Shown: positions 1-10,981 of the stretch, in pieces
Layout: each line of letters begins with the position of its first letter
Numbering within the stretch: position 1 is the stretch's first letter
NCBI GenBank assembly: GCA_020536535.1
Contig: JAHLWZ010001018.1
Location: 1-28,668, forward strand
DNA from: Pelomyxa schiedti
Taxonomy: Eukaryota; Evosea; Pelobiontida; Pelomyxidae
Direction of reading: 5' to 3'
DNA length: 28,668 nucleotides
Notes under the pieces: model-generated
Told to the model about the DNA's origin: nothing
Seen by the model: the letters and a program-made list of their open reading frames with translations, nothing else
The model's database searches: none
Translations under genes and position numbers: made by a program

Positions 1-14
1 AGACGGGGGAGCTG

Positions 15-335
15 GTGGCCGCTGCTGGCGGGGGCGGCGGCGGGGGCGGGTACAACGGCGGCGGAGGAGGGGGCGGGGGCGGGGCGCAGAGGAGGAGGCT
101 GGGGTCAGGGGGCGGGGGCGGGGACATGGCACAAGGGAAGGACGGGAGCGTAGGCCGCCGCGGGAACGGCGACGGGGGCGGCGCGCCCCTGGGCGACCCC
201 GCCAACACCGGCGGGAGGGGCGGCGACGCCGACGAAAGCGCCACGCCCGGCACCACCGGCGGCGGGGCCGGCGGGAAGAACAACGAGAAAGGGGAAGACA
301 TCGGAGGCGGAGGGGGCGGCGGAGGCGGCACCACC
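15..335. repeat. GC-rich poly-glycine low-complexity tract
   Basis: Imperfect GGC/GGG/GGA triplet repeats give uninterrupted glycine runs of up to about nine residues on the + strand. Base composition is far more GC-rich than the rest of the window, which is near balanced or AT-rich outside exons. Confidence 0.8.
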
Positions 336-548
336 CGCTGCCTGCAGGCCGCCGCGACCCACGACGCGGAGTGCTTCAAGGGCTATGCAGCCAATGAGGG
401 AGACCCCCACTGGGCCTCGCCCGCCGGCCGCGGCGGAGCCCCCGGCAAGCACGGCTGTACCGGCCGCGTGGTGCTGCTGTCCGAGGACGGCTTGCGTGTA
501 TTGGCAGTCTTTGACAGGCAAGGCACATTCTCGTGGTCTGCGTTGTGA
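15..548 (+). CDS. Glycine-rich protein, C-terminal part (partial at window start)
   Basis: The frame is open from the window edge to a TGA at 546-548. The first 110 residues are mostly Gly, with Arg, Asp and Pro, in very GC-rich DNA. The last 65 residues are ordinary sequence with three cysteines and a hydrophobic beta-like stretch (RVVLLSEDGLRVLAVF). The true start lies upstream of the window, and an intron near 470-520 cannot be excluded. No family is recognised. The antisense strand is also open through much of this region, as expected for GC-rich repeats, so strand and frame rest mainly on the ordinary tail and on the + strand neighbour. Confidence 0.4.
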   Translation: MAAAGGGGGGGGYNGGGGGGGGGAQRRRLGSGGGGGDMAQGKDGSVGRRGNGDGGGAPLGDPANTGGRGGDADESATPGTTGGGAGGKNNEKGEDIGGGGGGGGGTTRCLQAAATHDAECFKGYAANEGDPHWASPAGRGGAPGKHGCTGRVVLLSEDGLRVLAVFDRQGTFSWSAL

Positions 549-644
549 GAAGACCACCTTCCAAACGCGGCAACGAAGAAACAGCAGATCGGCACGAAAT
601 TGAATTTTTTTTAATTTATCTGAAGTCTTTCTACTACTGGCGCG

Positions 645-1821
645 ATGCACGAGACGACGGATGAGCCGCACGACTTCAAATACACCAAGACTCGTTTCCT
701 GGAACATTGGCGACAGGGAGGGGGTTTTATCTCCTTGTGTATCGGAATCGTGGTGGCGAGTGAGGCTCTCGCTTTTGGCTTTGGTTACCTATCGACCCTC
801 GTGGGGCTTATATTGGGTCTCGCCGTTGGTACGCTGTAGTTTGGGTTTTTTTTGCTGCATGTTTGGTGGAAGTAAACGAAATGGCTAACAACTCGTTATA
901 GGACCCACGGCTCTGGTTGTGTTGTGGTGCATAGCATTTAAAAACCGGACAGCCAATGCGTGGTTTTTCAACAACGGAAAACCAGCTCGGCACACTGAGC
1001 AGGTGTATCCCACAGTGATATGTAGTTCCAACATGATATTCATCCTTCTGGTGGGCCCCGTCCTCGGTGTATTCTGTGCACCCTGGCTGCTCCTGCACTT
1101 CAGTGACACCGCGGTAATCACGATGGACTCCCAGAGCGGCGCCGTGATGTCATCCAACTACACAGATGACACCTGGGAGATGGAATTCTACAACTACCGG
1201 CTGGGCCTGGACTCCATAATAGGCAGCGAGCACGGCGGCAGCGCCGACGGCAGCAGCGTGTCCACGACCTGTGCGATACCCGTACTCGGCCGGCTCGAGT
1301 ACGTCGGGATGTCCGACGACTCGCTGGCCTCTGGCAACGGCTACGAGCCCCGGGCTGTGTTCTCGGAAGCCATGTTCTTTGCCACCTGCGAGCTTCACAG
1401 CGCGACGGACTGCGCGTCGGACGCGGCCAGGCACGAGTCCCCGTGCGTCGACAAGTGGTACGACGACGGCATACGAGGCGCGCTCAAGCGCAGCTCCCAG
1501 GACCAGAAGAACCTGCACAACGCGCTGGACGACGCCGGCGACGACCTGCTGTACCCCTACATCGCCCCGTCGGACGCGGTCGCCGTCCAGTGGCTCGACG
1601 TCGACCAGGAGGAGTACATGCGCTCGGTCACGTTCTACGTGCTGGTGACTGTCGGAAACTTCGCGCTGGTGCTCATGTGCGCCCTGTTCTTTGTGGTGTT
1701 CTACTACCGCCGCAAAGCGCAGATTCTGAGCCAGGCCGACATTCTGGCGCCTCCCAAGAAAAGGCACCACCACCGCCATCACAACACCGACCACCACGAG
1801 GAGAACCTGATCAACTCCTAA
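645..1821 (+). CDS. Four-TM membrane protein with large loop and His-rich tail
   Basis: Two exons, 645-828 and 902-1821, with a 73-nt GT-AG intron, give a 367-residue protein. Hydrophobic segments lie at about residues 26-47, 49-74, 106-128 and 304-330. Between the third and fourth is a loop of about 175 residues with several cysteines. The short cytosolic tail is basic and histidine-rich (KKRHHHRHHNTDHH). Three TM segments near the N-terminus, a large loop and a last TM recall tetraspanin topology. However, the CCG signature of tetraspanins is not present in the loop, so membership is not claimed. The start is the only in-frame ATG before the first TM. The first TM pair spans the exon junction without interruption, which supports the splice. 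Confidence 0.75.
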
Positions 1822-1938
1822 AAACAGGGGCCCCATCAATCACTGCAACACCAACGAAAAACCCCTCCAAAAGACGCCGAAAGTATCACCATACTGAACC
1901 GGGACACACCACTATTCAATATACACAACACCACAGAA

Positions 1939-4094
1939 ATGGCCACCAGTAGCAGCACTCAACCACAATCGCGGTTCCACATTGTAATAGACATAGGTTT
2001 TCCTTTGTTACCTCTTCTTTGGGTTTTTCCTTCCGTCGCTGGGTTTGCTGTTGGTTGTTTGTTGTGTACTCCTCCCTCCACAACCAACGCGATCCGTTTT
2101 TTTTTCCCCAACAGGCAAGACCAACAAGAAGGTGCTTGTGTTTGACAGCGGACTCCACGTAATATCGTCCGTGTCACGTGCGTTCCCCGAGGTTCAGCGG
2201 CAGTACACGCCGTGCAATGGCGGCGGAGCCCCAGCCCCAGTCGACATTGTGTGCGAGGACGTGGAGGCCGTGATGCCGTGGCTGCAGGAGCGGCTGAGGG
2301 AAGCAGGGGCCCTGTGCAGGAGTGCGAGTGCCACATCACATGGGGTGGGATTTACTGTGGCGGTGACTACTCATGGCGCTACTTTTGCTGCTGTGGGGAA
2401 GGATGTGCTGTTGCCATTTCCGGTGCTGTCTTATACTCAGCAGGTTGGTTATTGGGTCACGAGATTGCGGAGGGGCTTTGGGACTCTCTAAATTTATATT
2501 TTAGTTTTAGTTTTAGTTTTATTTTCCCCCCTTTTGTTGGTGCCACAAAGTGTTTTCCTTGGGGGCCTTTATTCTGGTCTTACATATTCAGATGAGTGAA
2601 GAGCAAAACAACGAATTTTATAACCTATGCGGCACTGCTGAGGTGTTACATGCAACCACCGCTACTCCACCCTATGGAAGTCTGTTGAATATGGCAAAGG
2701 GGATGTTTCTGGCACAAAAAATGTTCATCTTTTAACTTTGAGCGGTAATATTGATTTACCTGTTCACAGCTTTCGGGACAAATGGGAAGGTGTGAAGTAT
2801 TTAATTCCATATTCTTCATTTTTTGGGTATTGGCTGACTGGTGTGATTTACTTATTCTTTTCCACTATTTATACGCTTGCTGATTATTATGCGAAATAGG
2901 CGTAGCAGCTTGCGATAAAACCGCAGTTGGATGCCATACATATTTGTGGGATTATCAGAAAGATTGTTGGTCTAGTGTAACAAAGTCACTGGGCATTGCA
3001 CATCTTCTCCCCCAAGTAATCCCAATTGCGTAAAGCCACTGCTCTTAGTACAGCAAGGTCAAAACCTCTGTAGAAAAGCTTGGGACTCTTCAACCTTCCA
3101 TCGCGCGTTTAACTGGACTGCCAGAGGACACTGTCGTGATGATGGGGGTACACGATTCAAATGCCTCTCTTGTACCATACTTTTCATCACTTGGTGGCAC
3201 CAACTTCGCTGTAAATTCGTCTGGAACTTGGGGTGTTATAATGAAGCCATCAAAATCTGTCGAGTTTGCTAGCTGTGACATTGGAGAATTGATTCTATAC
3301 AATATGAGTGTCTTTGGTAAGCCAGTGCGCACTATCTCATTCCCAGCTGGCATGGAGTTCAGTGCCGTTAGTCAAGCTTTCAAGACGGTACCACTTTGAG
3401 TTGCCAAACGAAATAATTACATTCCATACAGAAATTCGATGGTGCTGCAGATATTGATTTCTCTGTGCCGCTTTCTGGCAAAGAGCTTTCACTTTACCAG
3501 TCACTCATTGACTCCAACTCATTTTTACTGCCGGGTGTGACAGGAACGGGGATCCACTTTTGGCATTGCAAACCAGGATTTGTTCTGGAGCACACCACCC
3601 CCATATTTGGAAGCAGCGGTTCCTCACAGGAAACCATTGAATGGCCATCGATCCCCGGTGGCACGGATATCGTATCCTGCATGGCACTTCTTCGTTTGAG
3701 CGTTGCCGTTCAGACATATGAAGCACTGATTCGCTCCGGAGTTGTAACTACCGGCGGCTCCAAATCTGCAAACACTGCGGTGTTTGTAGAAGGTGGATTC
3801 AAGAACGACCTCATCTACTGCTCGCTCCTGGCTGCCCTTCTGCCCCATAATGCCGTATCCACCTCGGCAGCGCCGGAAGCCACCGCTCTGGGCTCGGCGC
3901 TTCTCGCCCATGCAGCCACAGCCACCGCGACTCCAGAAGAAGCCACGCAATCACTCTGTGGTGGTGGCAGGTCACCAGCATCAATAGACCTTAGGAGTCA
4001 CATGCAATTCACAACAATACAGCCGGCGGCACTCACGGGTCTGCCTAACTACGGCCAGAGAATGCTGTTTTGGGCTTCGCAAAGGCGCGTTTGA
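1939..4094 (+). CDS. FGGY-family carbohydrate kinase, bacterial-like
   Basis: Seven exons: 1939-1996, 2115-2443, 2592-2722, 2770-2840, 2900-3015, 3058-3387 and 3432-4094. They join in phase to a 565-residue protein. Residues 17-25 hold the phosphate-1 motif of the actin-like ATPase fold (IDIGKTNKK). Residues 265-272 hold GVHDSNAS, whose Asp268 is the expected catalytic base. A later EGGFKN motif fits the ADP-binding lobe. FGGY kinases phosphorylate sugars or polyols such as xylulose, fuculose, rhamnulose or glycerol in the cytosol. The IDIGKTNKK form is known to me from the rhamnulokinase/fuculokinase-like bacterial branch, so a deoxysugar or ketose is a likely substrate, but the exact one cannot be read. 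Six short introns show that the gene is fully adapted to this genome. The third intron has an unusual GTTCAT donor. Confidence 0.88.
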
Positions 4095-4237
4095 CCCTTG
4101 TGTAACTGGGGTGAAGGAAGTGGATTTATTGAGAAAAGAACGAACTTGTCGAATTTAGGCAAACACGTAACTAGATTTTAGTGTTGACCTTTGCGTCGAA
4201 AAGTACAACTTCAGTCCAAATCAGTGATTGAAAAAAA

Positions 4238-5691
4238 ATGTCTGGCGTAGGGGTGGCGGAGCCGGGGTGCCGGGAAATAACGTCAACTGCAACAACAGAA
4301 GAACACCCAACACGGGAAAGTGGCGCTCCCATAATACAACCCACTGGTGGGGGCGAGAGTGCGAGCCCGTTTGCCGTGAAACCTGGGGAGTTCTTTTTTT
4401 CTTGTCCATTTGGTGGTTGTAGTTGCGATGGCGGGAGCGACCAAGTGCCGAGGAAGACAAGGGAAATAGTTTCTTCATATTCCAACAGCACTTATTGGAA
4501 CGGCTTCGAGTTCAGAGAGGGCGACATTATGGGTAAGTTTGTGTAGCCAGAATAATTCCCTGTATTTTTGACTAACTGTGAAATAAAATTGTCTACACGT
4601 TTTTTTGTTCTTTTTTTTTATGTTGGCTCTAATATGAAATTAAGTTTGTTCGAGCTACAAAACCGGGTCTACTTGGCTACAACAACTGATAAGCCAATTA
4701 CTGCGTGGCCCAGACCCAGTTATTCATCCTATAACCTCTGTTATATCCTAACTCAATAAAAGAATCGATCTGTTTATGACGATTTCGTTTGGGTTGATCT
4801 CAAACTCCTCAAACCTGAGTTCACTCACGCCAAGTTGGCAAGTATTCCTACCACAACCCGCAGATTTCTCAAGGTAGAAAGAGTGTATTTTTGTTATGCA
4901 AACAAATGTAACAGACACACCTCCCGTTCTATACCATCCCATATTCTCCCAAAGTTTCCTATATTTGCATTGGAAGAAATGGGAGAGACACATTCCTCAG
5001 TCTTTTTCACCAACACAGCAACTTTTCGTATGTTTCTTCCAGGGTTTATTTTTCTCTAAATATTGACAAATTTTCAGACCTGAATTTCTAACGGGACTTG
5101 GTGCAGACGGTACTGTAACATTTCCTCCTGCAGAACAATTCCCGTGGAACTCAAAGGATGACTACTTTAAACTGTGGTTGGAAAATAAAACCTACTTCCT
5201 GCCATTTTTTGACCACCTGCATAGTTACTGGAAGTAACCTACTACTAACTATTCTCCTTCCATACTAATTAAAACATAAGATATCGAAACTGCAAGAATG
5301 TTTTCTTGACACACTTTGATGCTCTTAAAAATAACATGGAAGTAGAACTGCGCCGAGTAGCCGAAATGTTGCAGATACCGGTGAAAGAATCGTGGATGAC
5401 TCAAGTCTTGGAATACGGCTCATTCAATTGGATGAAGGAGCACCATACGACTGTAATGGGCCCAGTTAGCTGGGTACCACTCCCTTATCTAGCCAACTCC
5501 TCCCTAAGATCCCAACCCAGGTTTTCCGCGAGAATTCCAAATACTTTATGTACAAAGGGCAGAGTAAAAGATGGCAAACTGAGCTCACCCCCGAGCAATG
5601 GGATATGTATCTGGCTGCCCTCCATGAAAACTGCACCCCAGAGTTAGCAAATTGGATAGAAACCGGCCACCCAATAACAAAGTCCCTATGA
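4238..5691 (+). CDS. PAPS-dependent sulfotransferase (Sulfotransfer_1)
   Basis: Seven exons: 4238-4532, 4645-4718, 4763-4873, 4915-5027, 5078-5233, 5281-5473 and 5521-5691. They give 370 residues. The 5'-phosphosulfate loop is YKTGSTW at 103-109, matching the YPKSGTTW consensus. The catalytic His is in KTHLP (His162). The 3'-phosphate binding strand and helix are IGRNGRD at 179-185. The C-terminal loop YKGQSKRW replaces the usual RKGxxGDWK. Family knowledge: these enzymes move a sulfuryl group from PAPS to a hydroxyl or amine on small molecules, usually in the cytosol. The acceptor is unknown. The first 80 residues are an extra low-complexity N-terminus. All six introns are phase-consistent and 41-112 nt long. 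The order of PSB loop, His, 3'-PB and C-terminal loop is intact, so the enzyme is probably active. Confidence 0.9.
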
Positions 5692-5965
5692 CCCTCCCAC
5701 CTTGTTGTTATTTAATCTTATTGTTTTCTCTTTTGTTCCTTCTTCCTCCCTTAGCCGAAATCCAACCTGCTAATCTCATCGTCAAAGGCTTTGCAAGGAG
5801 CCAAGGGAGTACCTCAGGAACCGGTACTCACCAAGCAGTAAATATAGGCACTTTTTTAACAAGGAGCGTGTGAGTCGTGGGACATGACTTTTGGGAATGT
5901 CAACTTTCCTCGCGGAACAGCGGCGATCCGTTGTTGGCAACAACAGTAAAATCAAAGCACACGAG

Positions 5966-7220
5966 ATGTCGTTTGGAAGGATACTGACAGTCTGTGCCGC
6001 AGCACTTTTTCTTGTTGCTGAGGGGTCAGTCTTGATAGGAGATAAGGAATGGCGGAACAATGTAACAATTTACACCTTGGATACTGATGCTGACCCAATG
6101 GAGCCAAGAGACATGCAAGTTCCCAAACGAAACCACACACTCTCACCTTTTCTCACATTCTGACAAGATATGCAGTCTTGGACTCTTATGTTGGAGGGTG
6201 CATTGATAACAGTGATAACATTGTGTATTTGTTGTACGGCTACAATGGCAAGCCCCACAGAATTGATGCAATGGACCCAACAACAGGCAGCCTGATTTAT
6301 ACTGGGTAAATTGGGGATTTGCCTGCTGGCTTCTAATGGTTAACCTTTGTTTTTTTTTCCCCTGTAAAGGGCAGAGTTCACCGTTGATGAATATATCGGT
6401 GATGTTCAATGCGATTCTGTGTGGCACACAGTAATTCTGGTCACTACAGTACGTCGAAGTGTTATTGTGTACAACGCTGTTCCTACCACTGGACAACTTA
6501 CTGTGACGGGGTACTATAACTCCAGCTCTGAGATGATGTATTTGACGTACTGTTCCCCATTTCTAAAGCTCTTTTTTGATACAAATATCCATCATAGAGC
6601 TGGGGGCCAGGCCTATGATAGCCAGACTCATCGTTATTTCTTCCCCAATTTGTACACGGAAGTAAGAACTCCCGATGGATACATATACATGGGCCTCTTA
6701 ATTATTTTCCATGAAGACGGAACAATTGAAGAATATCCTTGGGAAACTAAATTATGGCGTTACGAAGTAATACCGGCCTTTCAGTACTTTCATAAATTCA
6801 TTAGGCATAGAGCCCTGCAGTAATCCCAGGAGGTGACTCCCTGATTGGAATTAATATGTCATTCCCCACTTCTACCTCCATCTTGAAAAGCCGCAACGAA
6901 AGTGGGTACTCCTAGGAAGATTCCCTCCTTAATATCTTTCAGGGAAAAGGTTAGCTGGTTTCTCAGCCGCACTTTGTTTGGATGTGATGGATGTTGGTCC
7001 GCCGGTTACCTTCTCTGATGTTGGACCCACTTATCCCCTGGCAAACGCACTGTGGGCTGTTTCTTCCGCGTACATTCCACAAACCAACCAACTCTACCTG
7101 TACGAGGCTCCTACAGTTGGTGCAATGCTCATGACTTGGGACGTGAAAACTGGAATCAGTACAGAATATGGGGAATTGGAAATGGATCCCCTCAATTGGC
7201 TTGGCTACCTTTACCCATGA
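5966..7220 (+). CDS. Secreted or membrane-associated beta-rich protein
   Basis: Five exons: 5966-6114, 6168-6305, 6370-6766, 6811-6905 and 6950-7220. They give 349 residues. The N-terminus is a typical signal peptide (about residues 1-20, ending AEG). The rest alternates short beta-like stretches with turns such as DPTTGSLIY and DVKTGIST, the pattern of beta-propeller blades (xDxxTGxx). No named family is recognised. The first intron must be GC-AG: exon 1 ends GAC AT before GCAAGT, and only this keeps the frame. The acceptor of the last intron is less certain; AG at 6949 keeps phase, while the better-looking TTTCAG at 6942 does not. The product is probably exported or luminal. Confidence 0.65.
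6115..6167 (+). other. GC-AG intron
   Basis: The donor reads AT|GCAAGT, the classic GC-donor context, and the acceptor is ACAAG. Using the nearby GT at 6119 instead puts the downstream exon out of frame. The spliced codon is AT+A (Ile). Confidence 0.6.
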
Positions 7221-7307
7221 CGCAGTCAAGGGTAAAGGGAATTTCTAGCTGTTCTTACTTCCCTTTTTCGCGTTTCGTTCTTAAAAAACCCATTCTCTGA
7301 AACACAA

Positions 7308-8668
7308 ATGAAACGACGCAACGAAGCACAAGCGATGTTGGGCGTTATGCTCCAATCGAGGATGCAGAATCAAGCGTCTACTGCGTCCTCTGTTGTTGTG
7401 TTGCCTTCGGATTCCACACCGCTCGACCCCAGAGCCACCGAAGAACGGGATTGTGGGACTGCGACTACCTGCGCCACTACGAGCACCGACCGTGGCTCTC
7501 GTGTAATTCTTAACCCCCCGTGGCCGAATTTTGGTGCCCTGAGGATGTCAATCAAGTCCGTTTTTGACATTCACGTCAGCCCGCCGTTTTGGCCGCACGC
7601 CGACCAACTTGGTGGCCCAGACAGGCTGGCGCAGTCTATAGGCACAAGGGTATTTGGGATAGGCAATTATGGGACGGTTGCTTCTGCAACAGGCACCTCG
7701 TCAAGAGCGGATGAGCGCCGTTTGGTTTACGAAGGGACACTCAGGAAATTGGCAGAGCACAACGTGAATGTAAAGGAACTGAGGACTATTCTTGTGATAT
7801 CAGCTGGGGGCACTCCTTATTCCAAGTACTGCTTTGGGGGCTGCGAGGGTATGTTTTTCTGAGACAATTGGATGGACAATAGACCTTATATCTAAGCTCC
7901 ATCCCGCACACTCTCCTCGACATCGGGGGTTCCTCCTGATTTTATGGCTTCTGGGGTGATTCCTTTGTAGGCGCCATTGAGGCTCAGGTGCAGCTGGCAA
8001 TGCGATTTGGTTTAATTTTTGATGTGCTCCCTCTCCTCTTTTGTGACTTTGATTCGAGCCTGCATCATGCCTCCATTGGAATGGCTGCTGCTGTTCTTGG
8101 GAGATTACTTGGAGAACAACAGCCTTCCGTTGATGGAATCATGTTTGCCTGCAAGGGAACTTGCCCCGCGGCACTGGCAGTATTCCAATTTCTGCGACAG
8201 CTTCCAGCTAAAAGAACACTTCCTCTCATTGCAATGGGCACTGATATGCAGTACACCTCTATTTTTGTGGTTTCCAACATTAAAAACAACATAGATATTT
8301 TTACAATAACTGCTCACCACTACAAATCAGCCCTACGGAGCTAGGCCCAGTAGCACCTATGCTTATATTCAACAGTAAACAGGATACAAGTGTACATGGT
8401 ATTAGCCGAACTTCTCTGAACACTTTTATGTCAGAAATAAGCCGGGCGAACCCCAAGTCCAGGGAAGTGTTGTTTGATATCGATACCCACATGCCGGAGT
8501 GGTTTCCCCATCTTACAGCCAATCCTGACCACAACTGGTACGATACTGCCTTTGTGAACGCTCACGCCTTTGAGAATCTCACATGCAAAGAGGTATCTTC
8601 CATTCCACCACTTCCAAGCTTCTAAAATTCCAAAGATTCTGCCTGCAATAGTTGAATTACTGCACTGA
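7308..8668 (+). CDS. Unrecognised protein, possibly alpha/beta-hydrolase-like
   Basis: Four exons: 7308-7848, 7971-8247, 8295-8592 and 8636-8668. They give 382 residues. The first 75 residues are Ser/Thr-rich and probably disordered. The body alternates hydrophobic strands and helices: ILVISAGGTPY, FDVLPLLFCDF, VDGIMFACKGTCPAALAVFQ and PMLIFNSKQDTSV, ending with a helix LPAIVELLH. The strand-turn-helix after VDGIMF sits where hydrolases carry their nucleophile elbow, but the GxSxG motif is absent and the elbow reads ACKGT. A hydrolase reading is therefore only a suggestion, and the protein may be non-catalytic. The second intron needs a GC donor (GAT AT|GCAGTA). The tiny last exon (33 nt) is chosen because it replaces a low-complexity read-through with a regular helix. 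Confidence 0.6.
8248..8294 (+). other. GC-AG intron
   Basis: All GT dinucleotides in the 3' part of the preceding exon fall at codon starts (phase 0), while the next exon needs phase 2. GC at 8248-8249, in the context GATAT|GCAGTA, supplies phase 2 and gives a normal 47-nt intron. Confidence 0.5.
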
Positions 8669-8729
8669 TAAACGAGTTATCTTCTGGACTAAAAGTCGAC
8701 GCAACAAATGTTTGTAAAAGAAGTTTGTT

Positions 8730-10870
8730 CTAGAATCCTTTCTTTCTTCTCGATAGTTCCGTTTTCTGGGATGACTCAAATGATGGTACTGCCTCATCCA
8801 AGTGCATTAATTTCTTCGTGTCTCTCCACTGCTTTTCTCTCTTTTCGCTGGGCTGTGCTGGCGGGGCCTTCTGTGGGGCCCCAATGGTTCTATTTACCTT
8901 TGTGAAAAGGCCCTCTGCCACATCCCACACCAAAAACCGCTCATAGCGGGGATATGAGTAGGCATAGACAACCATTTTGCTGTAGCCGTACCACCCTACT
9001 GTATACACTACAGTAGAAGATGTTGGGTCCCCAAGAGTGATGGAACATAATTGAGTAGCCGTTCTCCAGAGGCCTTGCCACACAACCAGTTGATTTTCTC
9101 GGACTTCACCGTAAAGATTCCCACTGCACGTGATAACTGGAGACTGGAAGCCCCAGGAACTGGAGAGAGAAATGTGAGTAACAATTCTGGAAAAGTTGAG
9201 GAGGTACTTGGCGGGTGAAGAGCAACCACAACCGGAAGTAATGCCAAGGTAAATTGCCTTTCTGAGCCCATTTGGCGTTGCCAGTTCTATTCCATATGGA
9301 AGAGCAACCCTACATTTGGATGAAACGCTGTCCGAGGCAAAGTGCCAGGCAATAAGCAAGCCAGAAGCAAATACAATTGCAAGTTCAACTTGTGATAATA
9401 GCGAGATGCCAAGAGGGGTATCTTTGGAAATTAATGTAGCCAGTGCCACTGAGGACGCACTGCTGGCAATAGTTTTCATAGGTGGCATGTGGAATATTTC
9501 AATGGACTCTTGAATCAAACTGTTAATTAACTTCCTAGGTAAAAGAAAAGGTTACTTGTCTCCAGGCACAGGGTGGCCACTAGACTCTGAAAGCAAGAAA
9601 CTCTTGGAAAGCGTCCTGCTAGTTCTGGTGGTATTCTCCACAGTTGTTTTCCACTTGATAAAGAGATGCCACGTACCCCATTGAAGTCTGCGAGTGCTGC
9701 CCAACCAATGGTGTCATCAACAGATAAGGTGGGGAGAGTGCGAAGGTCACCCACATTATGATGTGGTCCAGCAACTTTAGCTCCACTTGCTATGGTAACC
9801 TTCCTCCTGCGATCACAGTAGGATATAGTGGTGCTGTGCAACATTTAAAAAAAACAGGCAAATGGAAAGTGGTTGGTCAACTTCCAGTTCCTCAGTGCCC
9901 TCCGTTGTCTGAGCAGTTGATAAAATACAGGCTCAGTAGTACCCTTTTTCTTACCGCTCTTAGTAGTTACATTCCTAGCGGAATTCTCACAAGTGGATGC
10001 AGTGGCCGTTGCCGTGGTTGAAGCAGAGCGCACGGAAAGAGAATTACCCGGACTGTCCAAATCGGACCAGCTGAAAGAAGTAGCCTCCACTACAGGCACG
10101 CCCTCGCGCCTGGCAACTAGAAGCCACAGCCAGTCACACCTCAGTACAGTGCACCAGGTGTGCGACACGAGGCAGCAGGTTAGCAACTGCCTCCTTCCTA
10201 GCCACTGGAATATCCTGTCCAGCAAATCCGGGGGCAGCAGGGGCACCAGGTCGAACTTGGGCGCCCGAGCCAGAGAAGCCGCCGCATCGCAATCACGATT
10301 GACGGCAGCAGCGTCGCCCTCGGCATTAGCACCACCACTAGTGGTGGTGGTAGCAGCAGGAATAACAGCAGGACCGTCAAAGAGACTCCCGCACTGGGCA
10401 ATGGCTGCGCTGCCGCTGCTGTTGTTGTTTGTGCTTGTGGTGGTGGTGGTGGTGGTGGTTGTGGTGGTGGTGCCGTCCGTAGAGGGGGCAACGACTGGCG
10501 GGGATACTTGTGGGGAGTCAATGGCGGCGGTGGTGCTGGTGGGGGGAGTGGCGGGGGTCACTGCTTGGGGGAGGGTGTCGTCAGGAGACGAGGGAGTGGT
10601 TGTGGTGGCGGAGGGTGCGGCAGCAGGGGCAGCGGCACCGTGCCGCCGCCGCTTCTTCTTCTTGTTGTGGCTGTTGTTGTTGTTTTTGGTTGTGGTTGTG
10701 GTGTTGCTGCTGGTTGGGGTGTTGCTTGGCTTATTGTTGTTCTTGTTTTTGTTGGTCTTGTTCTTGTGGCGCCCTGGCTCCTCTATCACGAACGACATCG
10801 ACACTCCAAACTGCCTGAAACGGTTGGTGCAATCAGGAGAATCCAGGGCGCTGGGAACCTCTAACAACAT
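8730..10870 (-). CDS. F-box protein with low-complexity N-terminus
   Basis: Three exons on the minus strand: 10870-9882, 9833-9570 and 9519-8730. They give 680 residues if the ATG at 10870 is used; the next in-frame ATG is at 10798. Residues about 40-200 are Asn/Thr/Lys/Ala/Ser-rich, including a run of 12 Thr. An F-box lies at about 206-255 (LPPDLLDRIFQWLG, then CCLVSHTWCTVLRCDWLWLL). F-boxes bind Skp1 in SCF ubiquitin ligases, and the C-terminal part normally selects substrate. Here it is about 430 residues of beta-rich sequence with WD-like strands (IEIFHMPPMKTI, ERFLVWDVAEG). A propeller is likely but not certain. The second intron uses GT at 9569, since the nearer GTAAC at 9559 breaks the frame. 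The gene ends 61 bp from its convergent neighbour. Confidence 0.78.
10437..10472. repeat. GTG/CAC trinucleotide tract coding poly-Thr (minus)
   Basis: A run of GTG/GTT triplets on the + strand reads as ACC/AAC on the minus strand and codes the threonine run of the F-box protein. It lies in its disordered N-terminal part. Confidence 0.7.
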
Positions 10871-10981
10871 CCTCACAAATCGTTCCCTGGGAGTATTTCC
10901 GAACTCATCTGGGTACTCAGTTGCGAGAGCTGTGGCAGTCCGCTGGGCTCAAGTCTATTCTCTTGTTGCTTCGCCAAAACG
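10871..10981. promoter_or_regulatory. Shared upstream region of divergent F-box and TFIIH p44 genes
   Basis: Only 111 bp separate the two divergent start codons, so any core promoters must lie here or inside the first exons. No TATA-like box or known operator stands out. If the F-box gene starts at its second ATG (10798), the space becomes 183 bp. Confidence 0.4.

Noticed and set aside
105-707. Long minus-strand frame opposite the glycine-rich region
   Set aside because: It is antisense to a GC-rich triplet repeat, rich in Ala/Val/Pro with no motif, and overlaps the start of the next + strand gene.
1150-1839. Minus-strand frame of 229 codons
   Set aside because: It is antisense to the four-TM protein, Val/Arg-rich, with no motif; it is an effect of GC-rich third positions.
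4645-4718. Apparent one-base frameshift in the sulfotransferase PSB loop
   Set aside because: Reading with G from the previous exon plus TT at 4645 gives VCSSYKTGSTWLQQL in one continuous frame, so no frameshift is needed.
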